A stretch of 61,965 nt of DNA from Polycladomyces zharkentensis (GCF_016938855.1 NZ_JAFHAP010000016.1:1-61965); one strand, 5' to 3'; positions 52,328 to 61,519 are shown, counted from the stretch's first letter. Notes: a model not told the origin generated them from the sequence alone. A program made the numbers and translations.

Positions 52328-52366
52328 TTTATCAGCTCCTTTCGTTTTGCCGGGCCATGGCCCGGC

Positions 52367-52504
52367 TTATTCTTCGTCTATTAGTTCTGGCTCTTCACCG
52401 TTTAAAATCACACGTTCGCATTCAACGCACATATCATGTTTATCTGTCCAAAACACATCACCAATCGTACAAACAGGGCATTTTTTGATGGGTTGCACCA
52501 ACAT
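52367..52504 (-). CDS. Zinc-ribbon mini-protein (45 aa)
   Basis: CPVC and CVEC pairs, MLVQPIKKCPVCTIGDVF, acidic end. Ribosome site GGAGCGAGTGGGG. Confidence 0.6.
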   Translation of the reverse strand: MLVQPIKKCPVCTIGDVFWTDKHDMCVECERVILNGEEPELIDEE

Positions 52505-52578
52505 CCCCACTCGCTCCTTTTGTGGTTGTTATGCCGGGCGCGTGGCCCGGCTTGCTTTGCATCTCTGAATCGCCCGAC

Positions 52579-52785
52579 TTAGAGGTATCCAGAAAGAACG
52601 TCCTCTTTATCTACCCATCGCCTTACCACCGGTTTCAATTGCACCCATAATGTCCACCAGTGGCCACACAGCTGGCATTCCAGTTCTACCGGTAACTCGT
52701 AATCCAGAAAATCCTTTAGGTTATAGTCCTCTAGTCTGTACTCGTCATTTTCTTTGCATTTTGGGCATTGCAGGATTAAATTCAT
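52579..52785 (-). CDS. Zinc-ribbon protein (68 aa)
   Basis: CPKC and CQLC pairs separated by an acidic helix; WWTLWVQLKP follows. Function unknown. Confidence 0.6.
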   Translation of the reverse strand: MNLILQCPKCKENDEYRLEDYNLKDFLDYELPVELECQLCGHWWTLWVQLKPVVRRWVDKEDVLSGYL

Positions 52786-52834
52786 TTGTTGTCGCCCCTT
52801 TCTGATGATGCCGAGTGCGTGGCCCGGCAGTCGT

Positions 52835-53074
52835 TCATCGAATATAAGCGGAGTTGTATTCTTCCTCGTCCTTTTTCTTCGCCTCGATCAGCTTGACCGC
52901 ACAATCATGACAGCAAGCGTGAAATTCGCTCCAATAGAAACCCGAATATTCCTCCATGTCTGGCACACGCAACTTTATGCTGATCCATTTATAAGGCAGC
53001 CCCACATTTCCATCGATAGCCGGGTCCTTGTCCAAACGACCGCATGCGTCACATTGAAAGAAAGTTCCTGTCAT
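52835..53074 (-). CDS. Cysteine-rich phage protein (79 aa)
   Basis: The ATG at 53074 (MTGTFFQCDACGRLDKD) follows GGAGGAG. CDAC and CCHDC give a zinc site. Function unknown. Confidence 0.6.
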   Translation of the reverse strand: MTGTFFQCDACGRLDKDPAIDGNVGLPYKWISIKLRVPDMEEYSGFYWSEFHACCHDCAVKLIEAKKKDEEEYNSAYIR

Positions 53075-53138
53075 GGTATCTCCTCCATTTTGGTGGTATG
53101 TACCGGGCATTGCGGCGGCCCGGCTCGCCGTGATATAA

Positions 53139-53348
53139 TCAGGCCGATACTTTTTTTAGAAGTCTTTTTAGACGTGAGATTTCACGGAGCCGCCAATTAA
53201 TGTCTTGGCGGATTTTTTCTTCCTGCTCCTCATCAGCCCACAAAAGTCGGCGTGTTTCTTCTTGGATGAGCCGCTCATGTGCTTTGATGTCTTCCGCTGG
53301 GTCTTCGATTTCACCAATCATCCAGCTTTCGTACACCATTCCGATCAT
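53139..53348 (-). CDS. Coiled-coil phage protein (69 aa)
   Basis: A long charged helix (AHERLIQEETRRLLWADEEQ onward). Function unknown. Confidence 0.55.
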   Translation of the reverse strand: MIGMVYESWMIGEIEDPAEDIKAHERLIQEETRRLLWADEEQEEKIRQDINWRLREISRLKRLLKKVSA

Positions 53349-53353
53349 CCCCC

Positions 53354-53488
53354 TTACGGTTTCATCAGTTCGCAGGCTTCTTCAAAGGCCACAGCCGCCA
53401 ATTGATCGTCGGTTAGTTGTCTCAGGTCTTTGTCGGTGTATCCCAGTTGTTTTAGGAAGTTGACCAAGTTGGGTTTTATGTTGGGCAT
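53354..53488 (-). CDS. Small phage protein (44 aa)
   Basis: MPNIKPNLVNFLKQLGYTDK then LRQLTDDQLAAVAF. Its ATG overlaps the preceding stop (TGATG), so translation is coupled to the putative annealing protein. Confidence 0.55.
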   Translation of the reverse strand: MPNIKPNLVNFLKQLGYTDKDLRQLTDDQLAAVAFEEACELMKP

Positions 53489-54327
53489 CACCGATTCATC
53501 GCCTCCTTAATTTCCTCGTCAGTGATCGGTGCGTTTGGGTCAATCACTTCCACTTCCGGCAGGTCTTCCACAGCGGACTCAATCGCCTTTTCCCCAATCA
53601 GTTGGACCAGTTCCGGGCCACTCATTTGTTCCATCAAATCAATTAGTTCCTTGGCTTCCTGTTTGGTCAGCTCTTTTGTGCTTTCTTTGCCGGTCTGATA
53701 CTTGACCAGCTTTTTAATCTGCTCGTCCGTCAGTTTCTTTTCGTTCCGTCCCATAGCGAAAATCTTTCTGCGTTGTGCATCTGTAGCCAACCCCTGCGGT
53801 CCTTGCGGTTGCTGCGTGTGTTGTTGCTGATGTTGCCGTGTTTGTTGTGCGATGTATTCACGCTCGTTTATCTCCTCGGCGGAAACTTCTCCGAATCCCA
53901 CAAGGTCCAGGATTGCGCGGTTTTTAGCGCGGGTGATAGCATGCGCCCGGATGTTGTGAATCGTCCGTTGCTTTTCGGTCTTTTCCTCAAACCCACACGA
54001 TCCGTCCGCCTCTTGGTAAGCACCGGTGGCCAAGTGAGTGGCGCGTGCTTTGGCCAGCCATGCGATGATCTTTCCGTTTTTGTCATACAGCGGTTCGTCT
54101 TGGATGATTTCGCATGAGACGTTGAAGAAGCGTTGAACCTTGCGGACAAAAGATTTTTTCGGGTGTTGCTTGTCGCCGATTTGTTGGAAGTCTTCCGGTG
54201 ATCCAAGGCGGTGTTTTAGTTCCTGATATTGCTGGAATGCTTGAAGCGCTTGCTCCACTGTCCCTGCTGGCATGATCATCTGATTTTGTTGTTGCTGTTT
54301 AACGGCCAGTTTGGTTTGTTCGCTCAT
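53488..54327 (-). CDS. Putative phage recombination/DNA-annealing protein
   Basis: 279 residues. ARATHLATGAYQEADGSCGF, RTIHNIRAHAITRAKNRAIL and DLVGFGEVSAEEI form a conserved core seen in phage and archaeal proteins tied to recombination (Rad52/RecT-like position in the genome). A Gln/His-rich linker and an acidic helical end follow. Family assignment is uncertain; the location before replication genes supports it. Confidence 0.55.
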   Translation of the reverse strand: MSEQTKLAVKQQQQNQMIMPAGTVEQALQAFQQYQELKHRLGSPEDFQQIGDKQHPKKSFVRKVQRFFNVSCEIIQDEPLYDKNGKIIAWLAKARATHLATGAYQEADGSCGFEEKTEKQRTIHNIRAHAITRAKNRAILDLVGFGEVSAEEINEREYIAQQTRQHQQQHTQQPQGPQGLATDAQRRKIFAMGRNEKKLTDEQIKKLVKYQTGKESTKELTKQEAKELIDLMEQMSGPELVQLIGEKAIESAVEDLPEVEVIDPNAPITDEEIKEAMNR

Positions 54328-54414
54328 TGGTCATCCTCCTCATCTTGCCCTCCCCTCCATCCCGTGGTAGGATGAAGGGGAAAGCTCTTTGTTTTGGTGT
54401 TTTTTGTCCGCTCG

Positions 54415-54528
54415 TTACCGGGCGGGCTTTTCATTTTTGGCCACTCGTTGGCGTGCGCTTTCCAGGATCAGCAGGACCCAACGACGGGTGATCGGGATCG
54501 CCAACCATTCGCGCGGCTTGATTTTCAT
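54415..54528 (-). CDS. Small basic protein (37 aa)
   Basis: MKIKPREWLAIPITRRWV, ending EKPAR. Ribosome site AGGAGGTGAACAACG. Function unknown. Confidence 0.5.
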   Translation of the reverse strand: MKIKPREWLAIPITRRWVLLILESARQRVAKNEKPAR

Positions 54529-54704
54529 CGTTGTTCACCTCCTGAGGCTTGTTTCGCCATTTCCTCTTGCTTGATACGGATAAGGACTTTGTAAACCCAA
54601 GGGATTAAGACTTCACGCACTTTGTCCGGCGGAATCACGATCCGCTCAACTCGTTTACCAGTCCACGGGAAGACTTTTTGCTCAACTTGCTTGGTGTTGG
54701 TCAC
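54525..54704 (-). CDS. Small early protein (59 aa)
   Basis: GTG start at 54704 behind GGGAGTGG; KVFPWTGKRVERIVIPPDKV. It overlaps the Cro-like gene by 23 bases. Function unknown. Confidence 0.5.
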   Translation of the reverse strand: MTNTKQVEQKVFPWTGKRVERIVIPPDKVREVLIPWVYKVLIRIKQEEMAKQASGGEQR

Positions 54705-54930
54705 CTTTTTCCACTCCCTTTTGTTCCGTTTTGTCCCTAAACATATCAAAAAAACTCTGGTCAAAAGGAATGTCTAATGCTTTGGATATGTTCATTATTT
54801 GGTCAATGTTTAAATCTCTTTTTCCTCGTTCAATCTTGCTATAATGCGATCGTGTAAGCCCTGCGCGTTTTGCTACTTCCGCTTGTGTTAATCCAAGTGC
54901 CATTCGTCTCTTTCGCATTCCCCACCTCAT
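54682..54930 (-). CDS. Cro-like XRE regulator
   Basis: 82 residues from the ATG at 54930. Helix-turn-helix LTQAEVAKRAGLTRSHYSKI and ERGKRDLNIDQIMNISKAL. It is the first gene of the early operon, divergent from the repressor. Confidence 0.8.
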   Translation of the reverse strand: MRWGMRKRRMALGLTQAEVAKRAGLTRSHYSKIERGKRDLNIDQIMNISKALDIPFDQSFFDMFRDKTEQKGVEKGDQHQAS

Positions 54931-54933
54931 TGA

Positions 54934-55090
54934 CGTCACCTCTTTTCGGGACGTTTTGGAACAATTTCTGATTTTATTATAGGGACGTTTCGTCACTAAG
55001 TCAACAACTTTTTAGCCATTTCGGAACAAAAATCCCCTTGTGTACAAAATGGCTCCGTAGGTTATAATGTTTGAGGAAAGGGGGACATAA
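54934..55090. promoter_or_regulatory. Lysis-lysogeny switch region
   Basis: On the minus strand, TTGACT-N17-TATAAT (55004-54976) is a strong early promoter. GGGACGTTTCGTCAC lies within its spacer and GGGACGTTTTGGAAC overlaps the start side: probable operators. On the plus strand, TATAAT at about 55062 drives the repressor, with further GCCATTTCGGAAC-like sites. Confidence 0.7.
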
Positions 55091-55096
55091 TGTCAC

Positions 55097-55489
55097 ATGA
55101 AATTTGGAGATCGAATTGCGCTATTAAGAGAAAAAGCAGGTTTAACACAGGAGCAATTGGCACAAAAAATTGGCATTTCAAGAGCAGCATTGGCGAAGTA
55201 TGAAAAAAGCCGTCGTGAACCAGATTTTGAGACGTTGGATAAAATTGCCGACTTCTTTAATGTCAGCGTTGACTACTTGTTGGGTAGAAATAAGGAACGG
55301 GAAAAAGAAACAATAGATATTAAAGAAGCATTAGAAAACAAATCAAAAGTAGCCACGTGGGAAGGAAAAGAATTGACAGAGGAACAACGCCAAGCACTAA
55401 AGGAAATTTTCGCCGTGATCCGAGACAAACTATTGGAGGAATCGGCGGGAAAGGAAGGCAAGGGGATAAGGGCGGAAACGGCGATTTAA
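55097..55489 (+). CDS. CI-like XRE repressor
   Basis: 130 residues; helix-turn-helix LTQEQLAQKIGISRAALAKY then EKSRREPDFETLDKIADFFN and VSVDYLLGR. A short helical C-terminus, no LexA-like peptidase domain. It should hold the early promoter silent. Confidence 0.85.
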   Translation: MKFGDRIALLREKAGLTQEQLAQKIGISRAALAKYEKSRREPDFETLDKIADFFNVSVDYLLGRNKEREKETIDIKEALENKSKVATWEGKELTEEQRQALKEIFAVIRDKLLEESAGKEGKGIRAETAI

Positions 55490-55707
55490 GGCCCTGATCC
55501 CCCCTCGCAAATCGATTGTATTTTTCGATATGTTTTGAGAGTGATTTTCCCTTTAAACAACAAATATCTTGAAATCTCCTCTATGTATAACGCGTTTCCG
55601 TTAAATTCGGTTAAATCGGCAATGTCTAGCAGGATGGCTTCTAATTTATCATGATACAAGGCTAACAAACCACCGTTGATCAATAGGTGGTTGTTTTTGA
55701 TCTTCAT
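55486..55707 (-). CDS. Small phage protein (73 aa)
   Basis: MKIKNNHLLINGGLLALYHD, ending CEGGSGP; ribosome site AGAGGGGATGG. Convergent on the repressor with a four-base overlap. Function unknown. Confidence 0.5.
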   Translation of the reverse strand: MKIKNNHLLINGGLLALYHDKLEAILLDIADLTEFNGNALYIEEISRYLLFKGKITLKTYRKIQSICEGGSGP

Positions 55708-55818
55708 TATAAACCATCCCCTCTTTAGTACTTTATTTGTATACTTTATTCTAATAAAGGTCTATTTTTTTACCTCTTTGAAATATGTCTTTATTTTTAT
55801 TATACTAATTTATCCATA

Positions 55819-55832
55819 GGAACATTTGTTCG
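55819..55832. promoter_or_regulatory. Perfect LexA (DinR) box before the integrase
   Basis: GGAACATTTGTTCG matches all 14 positions of the Bacillus consensus (GRAACRYNYGTTCG). It lies about 32 bp before the integrase start. A second, everted pair TGTTCGT/ACGAACA spans 55827-55848. Confidence 0.75.
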
Positions 55833-55863
55833 TATTATACCACGAACAGGAGATAGATGAAAT

Positions 55864-57288
55864 ATGCTTGCTAGGATCTATGTTCGCGTGAGTACAGATG
55901 AACAGGCACGGGAAGGGTTCAGCCTTGCCGCTCAGGAGGAACGGTGTAGGCAGTTCGCCCAGTCGCAAGGCTGGGAAGTAGATGAGGTATATTGCGACGA
56001 TGGATATAGCGCAAAAGACTTAAATCGACCGGCCATCCAGCGAGCGATCCGGGACGTGAAAGCGAAAAAATTCGATGTGTTGGTGGTCTACCGCTTAGAT
56101 CGGCTCGTCCGGTCAGTTACTGATCTTCATTACTTGCTGAACATATTTAGTGAGTATGGAGTGAAGTTTAAGTCAGTTACGGAAGTTTTCGACACCACAA
56201 CGGCCATGGGTCGGTTCTTTATTACTTTGGTCGGCGCCATGAGCCAATGGGAGCGGGAAAACCTATCCGAGCGGATCAAAATGGGATTAGAGCGGCGGTT
56301 TATGGAAGGTAATCGCCACGGCCATGCCCCATTTGGGTATGATGATGTCGATGGTCGTCTGGTAGTCAATCGAGATGAGGCGGCCATTGTCCGCTGGATA
56401 TTTGAACAGTATAAGCGCCACGGCATGAACAAAATTGCCCACAAATTAAACCAACAAGGGATCAAAACCAAAACGGGGGTACAATGGCAAGACGCTCAGA
56501 TTTATTACATATTGACCAATCCGGTTTATATAGGACAGATTCGTTACCATGTCAAAAAAGGCCATCCTATCACGATGACATCCGATCACGAACCGATCAT
56601 TAGCGAAGAGGAGTTTTATCAAACACAACAATTGATTAAGAAACGGTCAAGGTGGGATTCCGCAAAGGCATTAACCAGTGATTACCCATTTTCTGGCGTC
56701 TTGGTATGTGGCAAGTGTGGGCACTTTATGTATGGAGGAAAACAAAAAAATAAAACAGGTTTTTACTATATTTACCGATGCTCCGGTAGGTTCAAGAAAG
56801 GAATCTGTGATGCCCCGATCATCCCCGAAAATAAGGTAGTCCAAGCCCTCTTTGAAAAACTTGATTGGATCGCCGAGGACATCGAAAAGCCAGAGGAGGA
56901 ACAGGAAACCCGCATTAGTCCGCAAATACGCATAAAACAGATTGAGGCGGAACTTGAAAGGATCAAGAAACGGCGTAAAAAGTGGCAAGAAGCATATGCA
57001 AATGACGTAATCACATTGGAGGAATTGAGAGAAAGAACCCAGGAAGACAGGAAACGAGAGGAACAACTTAAAGCAGAATTAGAATCAATACCGCAAACGG
57101 AAACACAACCAAAAATCTCGCATGATGAGTTTTTAGAGGCATTAAAGAATCTTCGTTATGTGTGGAAACACGCAACACGGCGTGAACAAAAAGAAATGAT
57201 CCACTCTTTATTTAGTATGTTGGCTATAATAAGAGAAGGAAATAGAGCAGAAAATCGGGCAATCATTACGAATTACCGTCTGTCATGA
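55864..57288 (+). CDS. int: Large serine integrase
   Basis: 474 residues. The resolvase domain (1-150) has catalytic Ser10 in VRVSTDEQ and the RLDRLVRS motif. A recombinase domain (about 155-255) and a zinc ribbon (CGKCGHFMYGG ... CSGRFKKGICD) follow, then a coiled-coil (about 355-420). It inserts phage DNA at an attB site, here comM. Excision normally needs a small directionality factor, not identified here. Confidence 0.93.
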   Translation: MLARIYVRVSTDEQAREGFSLAAQEERCRQFAQSQGWEVDEVYCDDGYSAKDLNRPAIQRAIRDVKAKKFDVLVVYRLDRLVRSVTDLHYLLNIFSEYGVKFKSVTEVFDTTTAMGRFFITLVGAMSQWERENLSERIKMGLERRFMEGNRHGHAPFGYDDVDGRLVVNRDEAAIVRWIFEQYKRHGMNKIAHKLNQQGIKTKTGVQWQDAQIYYILTNPVYIGQIRYHVKKGHPITMTSDHEPIISEEEFYQTQQLIKKRSRWDSAKALTSDYPFSGVLVCGKCGHFMYGGKQKNKTGFYYIYRCSGRFKKGICDAPIIPENKVVQALFEKLDWIAEDIEKPEEEQETRISPQIRIKQIEAELERIKKRRKKWQEAYANDVITLEELRERTQEDRKREEQLKAELESIPQTETQPKISHDEFLEALKNLRYVWKHATRREQKEMIHSLFSMLAIIREGNRAENRAIITNYRLS

Positions 57289-57310
57289 AGGAATTTGGCG
57301 AAAAAGTACG

Positions 57311-58219
57311 TCAGGGCAACTTAATGTGTACTTTCATCAAACTAGGTTCTCCAGGTTTCGGAAAATTCCCGCCCCCGATCAGTCCGGCTTGGGAAATAGT
57401 ATGATGGGGCGATCGAAACGGCCGTCGCCGGTCCAGACGGGGATGACCGGCAAACAAACCGGCAATACTGCGGATTTTTGTAACCTCCAATGCTTCATCC
57501 ACATCCATTAACGGCAGGATCGAGGGAATGCGGCGGGCCAGCATCGTTTTGCCCGAACCAGGCGGACCAATCAACAACAGGTTGTGCATGCCGGCCGCCG
57601 CCACTTCCATCGCTCGTTTCACATGCTTTTGTCCACGGACATCGGCAAAGTCTTCCCAAGCGTGATCAGCCTCTTCCGCTGATGGGTGGATCGGGTAATC
57701 CGGCAGATTCTCGCCTCGCAACACAGCAGCCGCTTGCGCCAATGATGCCACCGGGACGATGTCGATCCCCTCGACCAGCATCGCTTCCGCCGCATTCTCC
57801 CGCGCGACGATCACCCGTCGAAATTCCCGTTCCTTGGCGGCGATTACCATCGGCAGCACACCCGTAACCGGGCGGATCGAACCATCCAAAGCCAATTCAC
57901 CCAACATCATTGTATCCGTTGCCGCTTCCGACGGCAGCTGACCACTGGCGCTCATCACCCCCAGTGCGATCGCCAAATCGAATCCTGATCCTTCCTTTTT
58001 CAAATCGGCGGGTGCAAGGTTTGTCGTGATCCGTTGCAGTGGGAACTGCGCCCCGCTGTTTTTTACAGCGGCCCGAACGCGATCGCGCGATTCGCGTACC
58101 GCCGAATCGGGAAGTCCGACGATATCAAATGCGGGCAACCCGTTGCTGATGTCCACTTCCACTTCCACGACGTAACCGTCGATACCGATAACCGTGCAAC
58201 TGTAAAGTTTGGCGTACAT
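57311..58219 (-). pseudogene. comM: comM/yifB N-terminal part, cut by the prophage
   Basis: From the ATG at 58219 ([22 protein letters not shown] upstream) about 291 codons match the Mg-chelatase-like AAA+ protein ComM/YifB: the Lon-like N-domain, Walker [10 protein letters not shown], and [19 protein letters not shown]. After PGE the frame runs into phage DNA and stops after 12 codons. A full protein has about 505 residues. ComM acts in branch migration during natural transformation. Confidence 0.9.
57340..57360. other. Prophage-comM junction (attachment site)
   Basis: comM homology stops at codon GAA of the PGE motif (57347-57355). Beyond it the sequence is phage. The crossover is therefore near 57346, 58 bases after the integrase stop. 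Confidence 0.75.
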
Positions 58220-58500
58220 ACGCTCCTCCAACAATAGAAAAATGAGTCAAATATGGATATAATTCGAAAAACAAACCATAAATCCTTCCCTTTTCGTAAA
58301 TTTCGTTATGAGTCATAAAGAAAAGCGGATCAATTTTGTGAATACCGGATGAACCCAGCATGTGCCAACGTATGGTACACTAGTTTCTAGAAAGCCATTT
58401 ATGACGGATAAACGTCACGACAACCCGCTGACACCTGTCGTGGCAGCGTCTGTTCGCCTCGATGAAAAAGGAAGTAGCATCCGAAGGAGGTACAGTGGGG

Positions 58501-59049
58501 ATGTTTTTCAAAATCAAGCGTTGGTTCGGACCGGAAGAAACGGAGGAGTTGAAGAAGACACGCCGAACAGCAACAGAATCGGAAGCTTCCGAAGATGCCG
58601 CGGCCGAGTCACCTGATTCGAAATACGATTCTGACCGCTATGCGGTACATATGGAGTTTTTCCTTTATAACCCCAAAAGCCAGGAACAAGCCACATACAC
58701 CGAACAAGATATCCATCGTTACCCGATGATGGGTTTCACGTTGCATTTTTTGAACCAAAAAACACGCCAAAACCGTCCGGACTGGCTGAGCTGGTTGTTG
58801 GGCGGCTTGGAGAAGACCCTGGAAACAATGAAGGTCTCCTATTATCAAATGGATGAAACGGAGCTGTACAGTTTATTTGTTGACCTGAAGCTGTATCCGC
58901 AAACCGAAGTGAAAAAAACGATCTACCTGGTGTTCCAACAGTTGTACCAATGGTATGTCCGGGGGAACGATCAAGTCTCCGTCCGCGTTCACATCGGGGG
59001 AGACGAATTGTATCAGGAACTCCTTGCACATCATCTGGAAGCCGTGTGA
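58501..59049 (+). CDS. Unknown conserved-looking protein (182 aa)
   Basis: Start at 58501 (MFFKIKRWFGPEETEELKKT) with GGAGG 13 bases upstream. An acidic linker (about 20-45) leads to a beta/alpha domain with HMEFFLYNPKSQEQATYTEQ and YLVFQQLYQWYVRGNDQVSV. No membrane segment, no family recognised. Divergent from comM, with its own terminator. Confidence 0.7.
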   Translation: MFFKIKRWFGPEETEELKKTRRTATESEASEDAAAESPDSKYDSDRYAVHMEFFLYNPKSQEQATYTEQDIHRYPMMGFTLHFLNQKTRQNRPDWLSWLLGGLEKTLETMKVSYYQMDETELYSLFVDLKLYPQTEVKKTIYLVFQQLYQWYVRGNDQVSVRVHIGGDELYQELLAHHLEAV

Positions 59050-59116
59050 CTTGCTCCAAACGGCTGCAGCACCAAGAACATCCCTTTGGTCGCCGTGCGG
59101 GCAAATCACAAACGCT

Positions 59117-59150
59117 AAAGCCGGTCCCTGTTGAAGGAACCGGCTTTTTT
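59117..59150. terminator. Bidirectional terminator
   Basis: AAGCCGGT/ACCGGCTT within a ten-pair stem, TTTTTT tail, between convergent genes. Confidence 0.75.
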
Positions 59151-59163
59151 GGAGATTTCGGCT

Positions 59164-60498
59164 TTATTTTTCTGTTTGATGGGTTAAAACCGCTTCAGCG
59201 CCGAGCTCGGCTTCGATGCGGGAGACTTTGGAAGACTCAGCCATACGCCAGTAGACGATGAAGCTCACGGCAATACAGGCAGCTACGTAGTAGTAGAAGA
59301 GTGACTCGTAGCCAATACTCTTGCACCATAACGCGATGAACTCCGCCGTCCCGCCGAACACCGCCACGGTGACTCCGTAGGGGAAACCCACGCCAAGGGC
59401 ACGGACTTCTGTTGGGAAGAGCTCGGCTTTCACGATTGCATTAATCGAAGTGTAACCGGTAACAATGATGAGCCCCGCCATCATGAGCAAGAAAGCACCG
59501 ATCGGGTTCTTTGCCTGTTCCAGAATCAGGAACAATGGTACCGTCAGTAACGTTCCGAGGATACCGAAACTCATCAACAGCGGGCGCCGCCCAACCCGGT
59601 CGGACAGCATGCCGGCGAGAGGTTGAAGTACGGCGAATACCAGCAGGGCAACAAAGTTGATCCAACTGACGACCTCCTTGGGAAGTCCCACAGTATTCAC
59701 CATGAATTTCTGTAAATACGTCGTGTAGGTATAGAAGGCGACCGTTCCGCCGAGCGTAAGTCCGACTACTGTCAGCACTGCCTTGGGGTGCTTCATCAAA
59801 GCCCGAATCGTTCCAGCGTCAGCCCGGCTTTCAGAACCCATTTTTGAGAACTGCTCTGATTCGTCCATCGTTCGGCGCAGCCACAATACGACCAATGCCC
59901 CCATTGCTCCGATAACGAAGGGAATACGCCAGCCCCAGGACTTCATATCGGATTCACTGAGTATTTGTTGGAGGATGATTTGAATACCCATTGCCACCAG
60001 CTGTCCCGCAATCAGTGTGACGTACTGGAAGCTCGAGTAGAATCCGCGGCGGCCGCTGCTGGCCATTTCGGACAGGTACGTTGCCGAGGTTCCATATTCT
60101 CCGCCCAGAGACAATCCTTGGAGAAGACGTGCGAGAACCAGAATAATGGGAGCCAACACGCCAATGGTGTCATAACCAGGCGTGCAGGCAATAATCAGAG
60201 AGCCCCCGGCCATGACGGAGACAGAAAGCGTCAAGGCAGCACGGCGGCCGTGACGATCGGCGTATCGGCCCAGCAGCAGGCTCCCTATGGGGCGCATCAG
60301 GAAGCCGACGGCGAAGATCGCCGCTGTGTCAAGCAGTTGGCTTGTCGTGTCTCCCTTTGGGAAGAACTCGGATGAGAAATAAACCGCGAATGCAGTATAG
60401 ACGTACCAGTCGTACCATTCGATCAGATTGCCCACTGAACCTTTGAAGATGTTGCCTACGATGCGTCGCGTCTTTGAGCGCTCAATGGGTTGAGTCAT
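59164..60498 (-). CDS. MHS-family metabolite:H+ symporter (KgtP-like)
   Basis: 444 residues with about 12 membrane segments. GNLIEWYDWYVYTAFAVYFS, FLMRPIGSLLLGRYADRHGR and LLQGLSLGGEYGTSATYLSE are the signatures of the metabolite/H+ symporter group (alpha-ketoglutarate, proline/betaine, shikimate). Substrate unknown. Third positions are GC-rich and the sequence looks like high-GC relatives, as for the SDR and dehydrogenase. Ribosome site GAGGAGG. Confidence 0.88.
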   Translation of the reverse strand: MTQPIERSKTRRIVGNIFKGSVGNLIEWYDWYVYTAFAVYFSSEFFPKGDTTSQLLDTAAIFAVGFLMRPIGSLLLGRYADRHGRRAALTLSVSVMAGGSLIIACTPGYDTIGVLAPIILVLARLLQGLSLGGEYGTSATYLSEMASSGRRGFYSSFQYVTLIAGQLVAMGIQIILQQILSESDMKSWGWRIPFVIGAMGALVVLWLRRTMDESEQFSKMGSESRADAGTIRALMKHPKAVLTVVGLTLGGTVAFYTYTTYLQKFMVNTVGLPKEVVSWINFVALLVFAVLQPLAGMLSDRVGRRPLLMSFGILGTLLTVPLFLILEQAKNPIGAFLLMMAGLIIVTGYTSINAIVKAELFPTEVRALGVGFPYGVTVAVFGGTAEFIALWCKSIGYESLFYYYVAACIAVSFIVYWRMAESSKVSRIEAELGAEAVLTHQTEK

Positions 60499-61290
60499 TG
60501 TGAAATCCTCCTCTTGAATGACGCTGCTTCATTGACCTCGTCAACACTCAGATGCTTTGATTACGACCAGAAACCCTATTTCCTTTCAAATCATATCATT
60601 CATCATTTGGAAGCGAAAGTTTGGAATTAGTAGTGAAGAGATTACTACATGTATATTCCGAAAATTTTGTGCAAACATCAACCAAACAGCCCCGGTATGG
60701 TGACCATTGTTTTGGTCAAAATGTCGTTGCTTCGCCAAGTGTCGATTCCTCACATAGACAGAATGGATTCCCCGGTATTGAAATGACTCATGTGTGCGTT
60801 CCACTCCGTGATGGGTCGGCTCTGGAGATCCAGTTTATGGACGACAGTATCTCCCGGCTGTATCAGAATCCATCAGACAGCGAAACTGGTGCGGTCAGTG
60901 ATGCGATTGCCAAATACTGTTGGATCCGTTCATTCACTCTTGAACTGCTCCGACTCCCTGATCTGTTTCTTCAATTTCCTGATGCAACGCGGGCACCCGT
61001 GCGTCACCAAACACTTTCCCCATGTCCTTCCCTCCGTGACGTTTCTGTTTTCATGATAAATGAAATTTGGAGAAAGTAACAAGGGAAAGTGAGAGACGCC
61101 ATTTTCGGCCGGCCAATCTCCTGCCCGGCCGGATTTGCATGGTAAAACCGATCGTTCGACCAATAATTAGCAATTTGAATAACCGTTTACAATCTGTTTC
61201 CGATCACATATAATACAGAAAAAGGAACATATATTCGGTTTGTTTGTTGAGGCTGGAATGTCATGTCGTTCTTACGAAATAAAGGAGATG
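60499..61290. other. Mostly gene-free stretch
   Basis: About 790 bp without a supported long gene. A 29-codon ORF lies at 60934-61023. Otherwise I see only overlapping frames without ribosome sites. Confidence 0.45.
60934..61023 (-). CDS. Possible 29-codon ORF
   Basis: MGKVFGDARVPALHQEIEET follows a good GGAGGGAAGGAC ribosome site. It is hydrophilic and could be real or the start of a decayed gene. Confidence 0.3.
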   Translation of the reverse strand: MGKVFGDARVPALHQEIEETDQGVGAVQE

Positions 61291-61291
61291 G

Positions 61292-61512
61292 TTTTGGTGA
61301 AAATTTCAAATCAAAAAAATTACTACTTTTTTCATGTTCGATGGTAAGGCTGAAGAAGCAATGAATTTTTATACTTCCTTTTTTGATCATTCAGAAATAT
61401 TGAGTATTACTCGTTATGGAGCGAACGAAGATGGTGAAGAGGGGACCGTGAAACATGCTACCTTTTCACTATGCGGACAAGCGTTTATGTGTATCGATAG
61501 CAGCGTGAAGCA
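61292..61512 (+). pseudogene. PhnB-like VOC-fold gene, frameshifted and truncated
   Basis: KKITTFFMFDGKAEEAMNFY, SEILSITRYGANEDGEEGTV and QAFMCIDSSVKHEF match the 3-demethylubiquinone methyltransferase-like/glyoxalase family. The start codon after AAAGGAG is out of frame with the body by one base at a run of seven A. After KHEFSSS the second half is missing, replaced by the TnpB element. Confidence 0.75.
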
Positions 61513-61519
61513 TGAGTTT

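Larger units (their letters stand above)
52349..53124 (-). repeat. Four GCCGGGCC hairpins at gene junctions
   Basis: Perfect or near-perfect stems at 52349-52366, 52533-52551, 52810-52828 and 53101-53124, each just upstream of the ribosome site of an early gene. No T run follows, so they are not terminators. Loops differ (none to about nine bases) while stems are kept. Confidence 0.7.
23330..57350. mobile_element. Prophage: cos-type siphovirus with serine integrase
   Basis: A full set of modules is present: integrase and repressor switch (54.7-57.3 kb), recombination/replication (48.4-54.5), late regulator (46.8), packaging and head (35.4-43), tail (25.2-35.4) and lysis (23.6-24.9). The right edge is fixed near 57346 by the break in comM. 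The left edge is not fixed; I place it before the terminator at 23482. Structural genes all look intact, so the phage may be inducible. Confidence 0.85.

Noticed and set aside
60621-61079. A 152-codon plus-strand frame
   Set aside because: No start signal or recognisable domain; a small minus-strand ORF within it has the better ribosome site.
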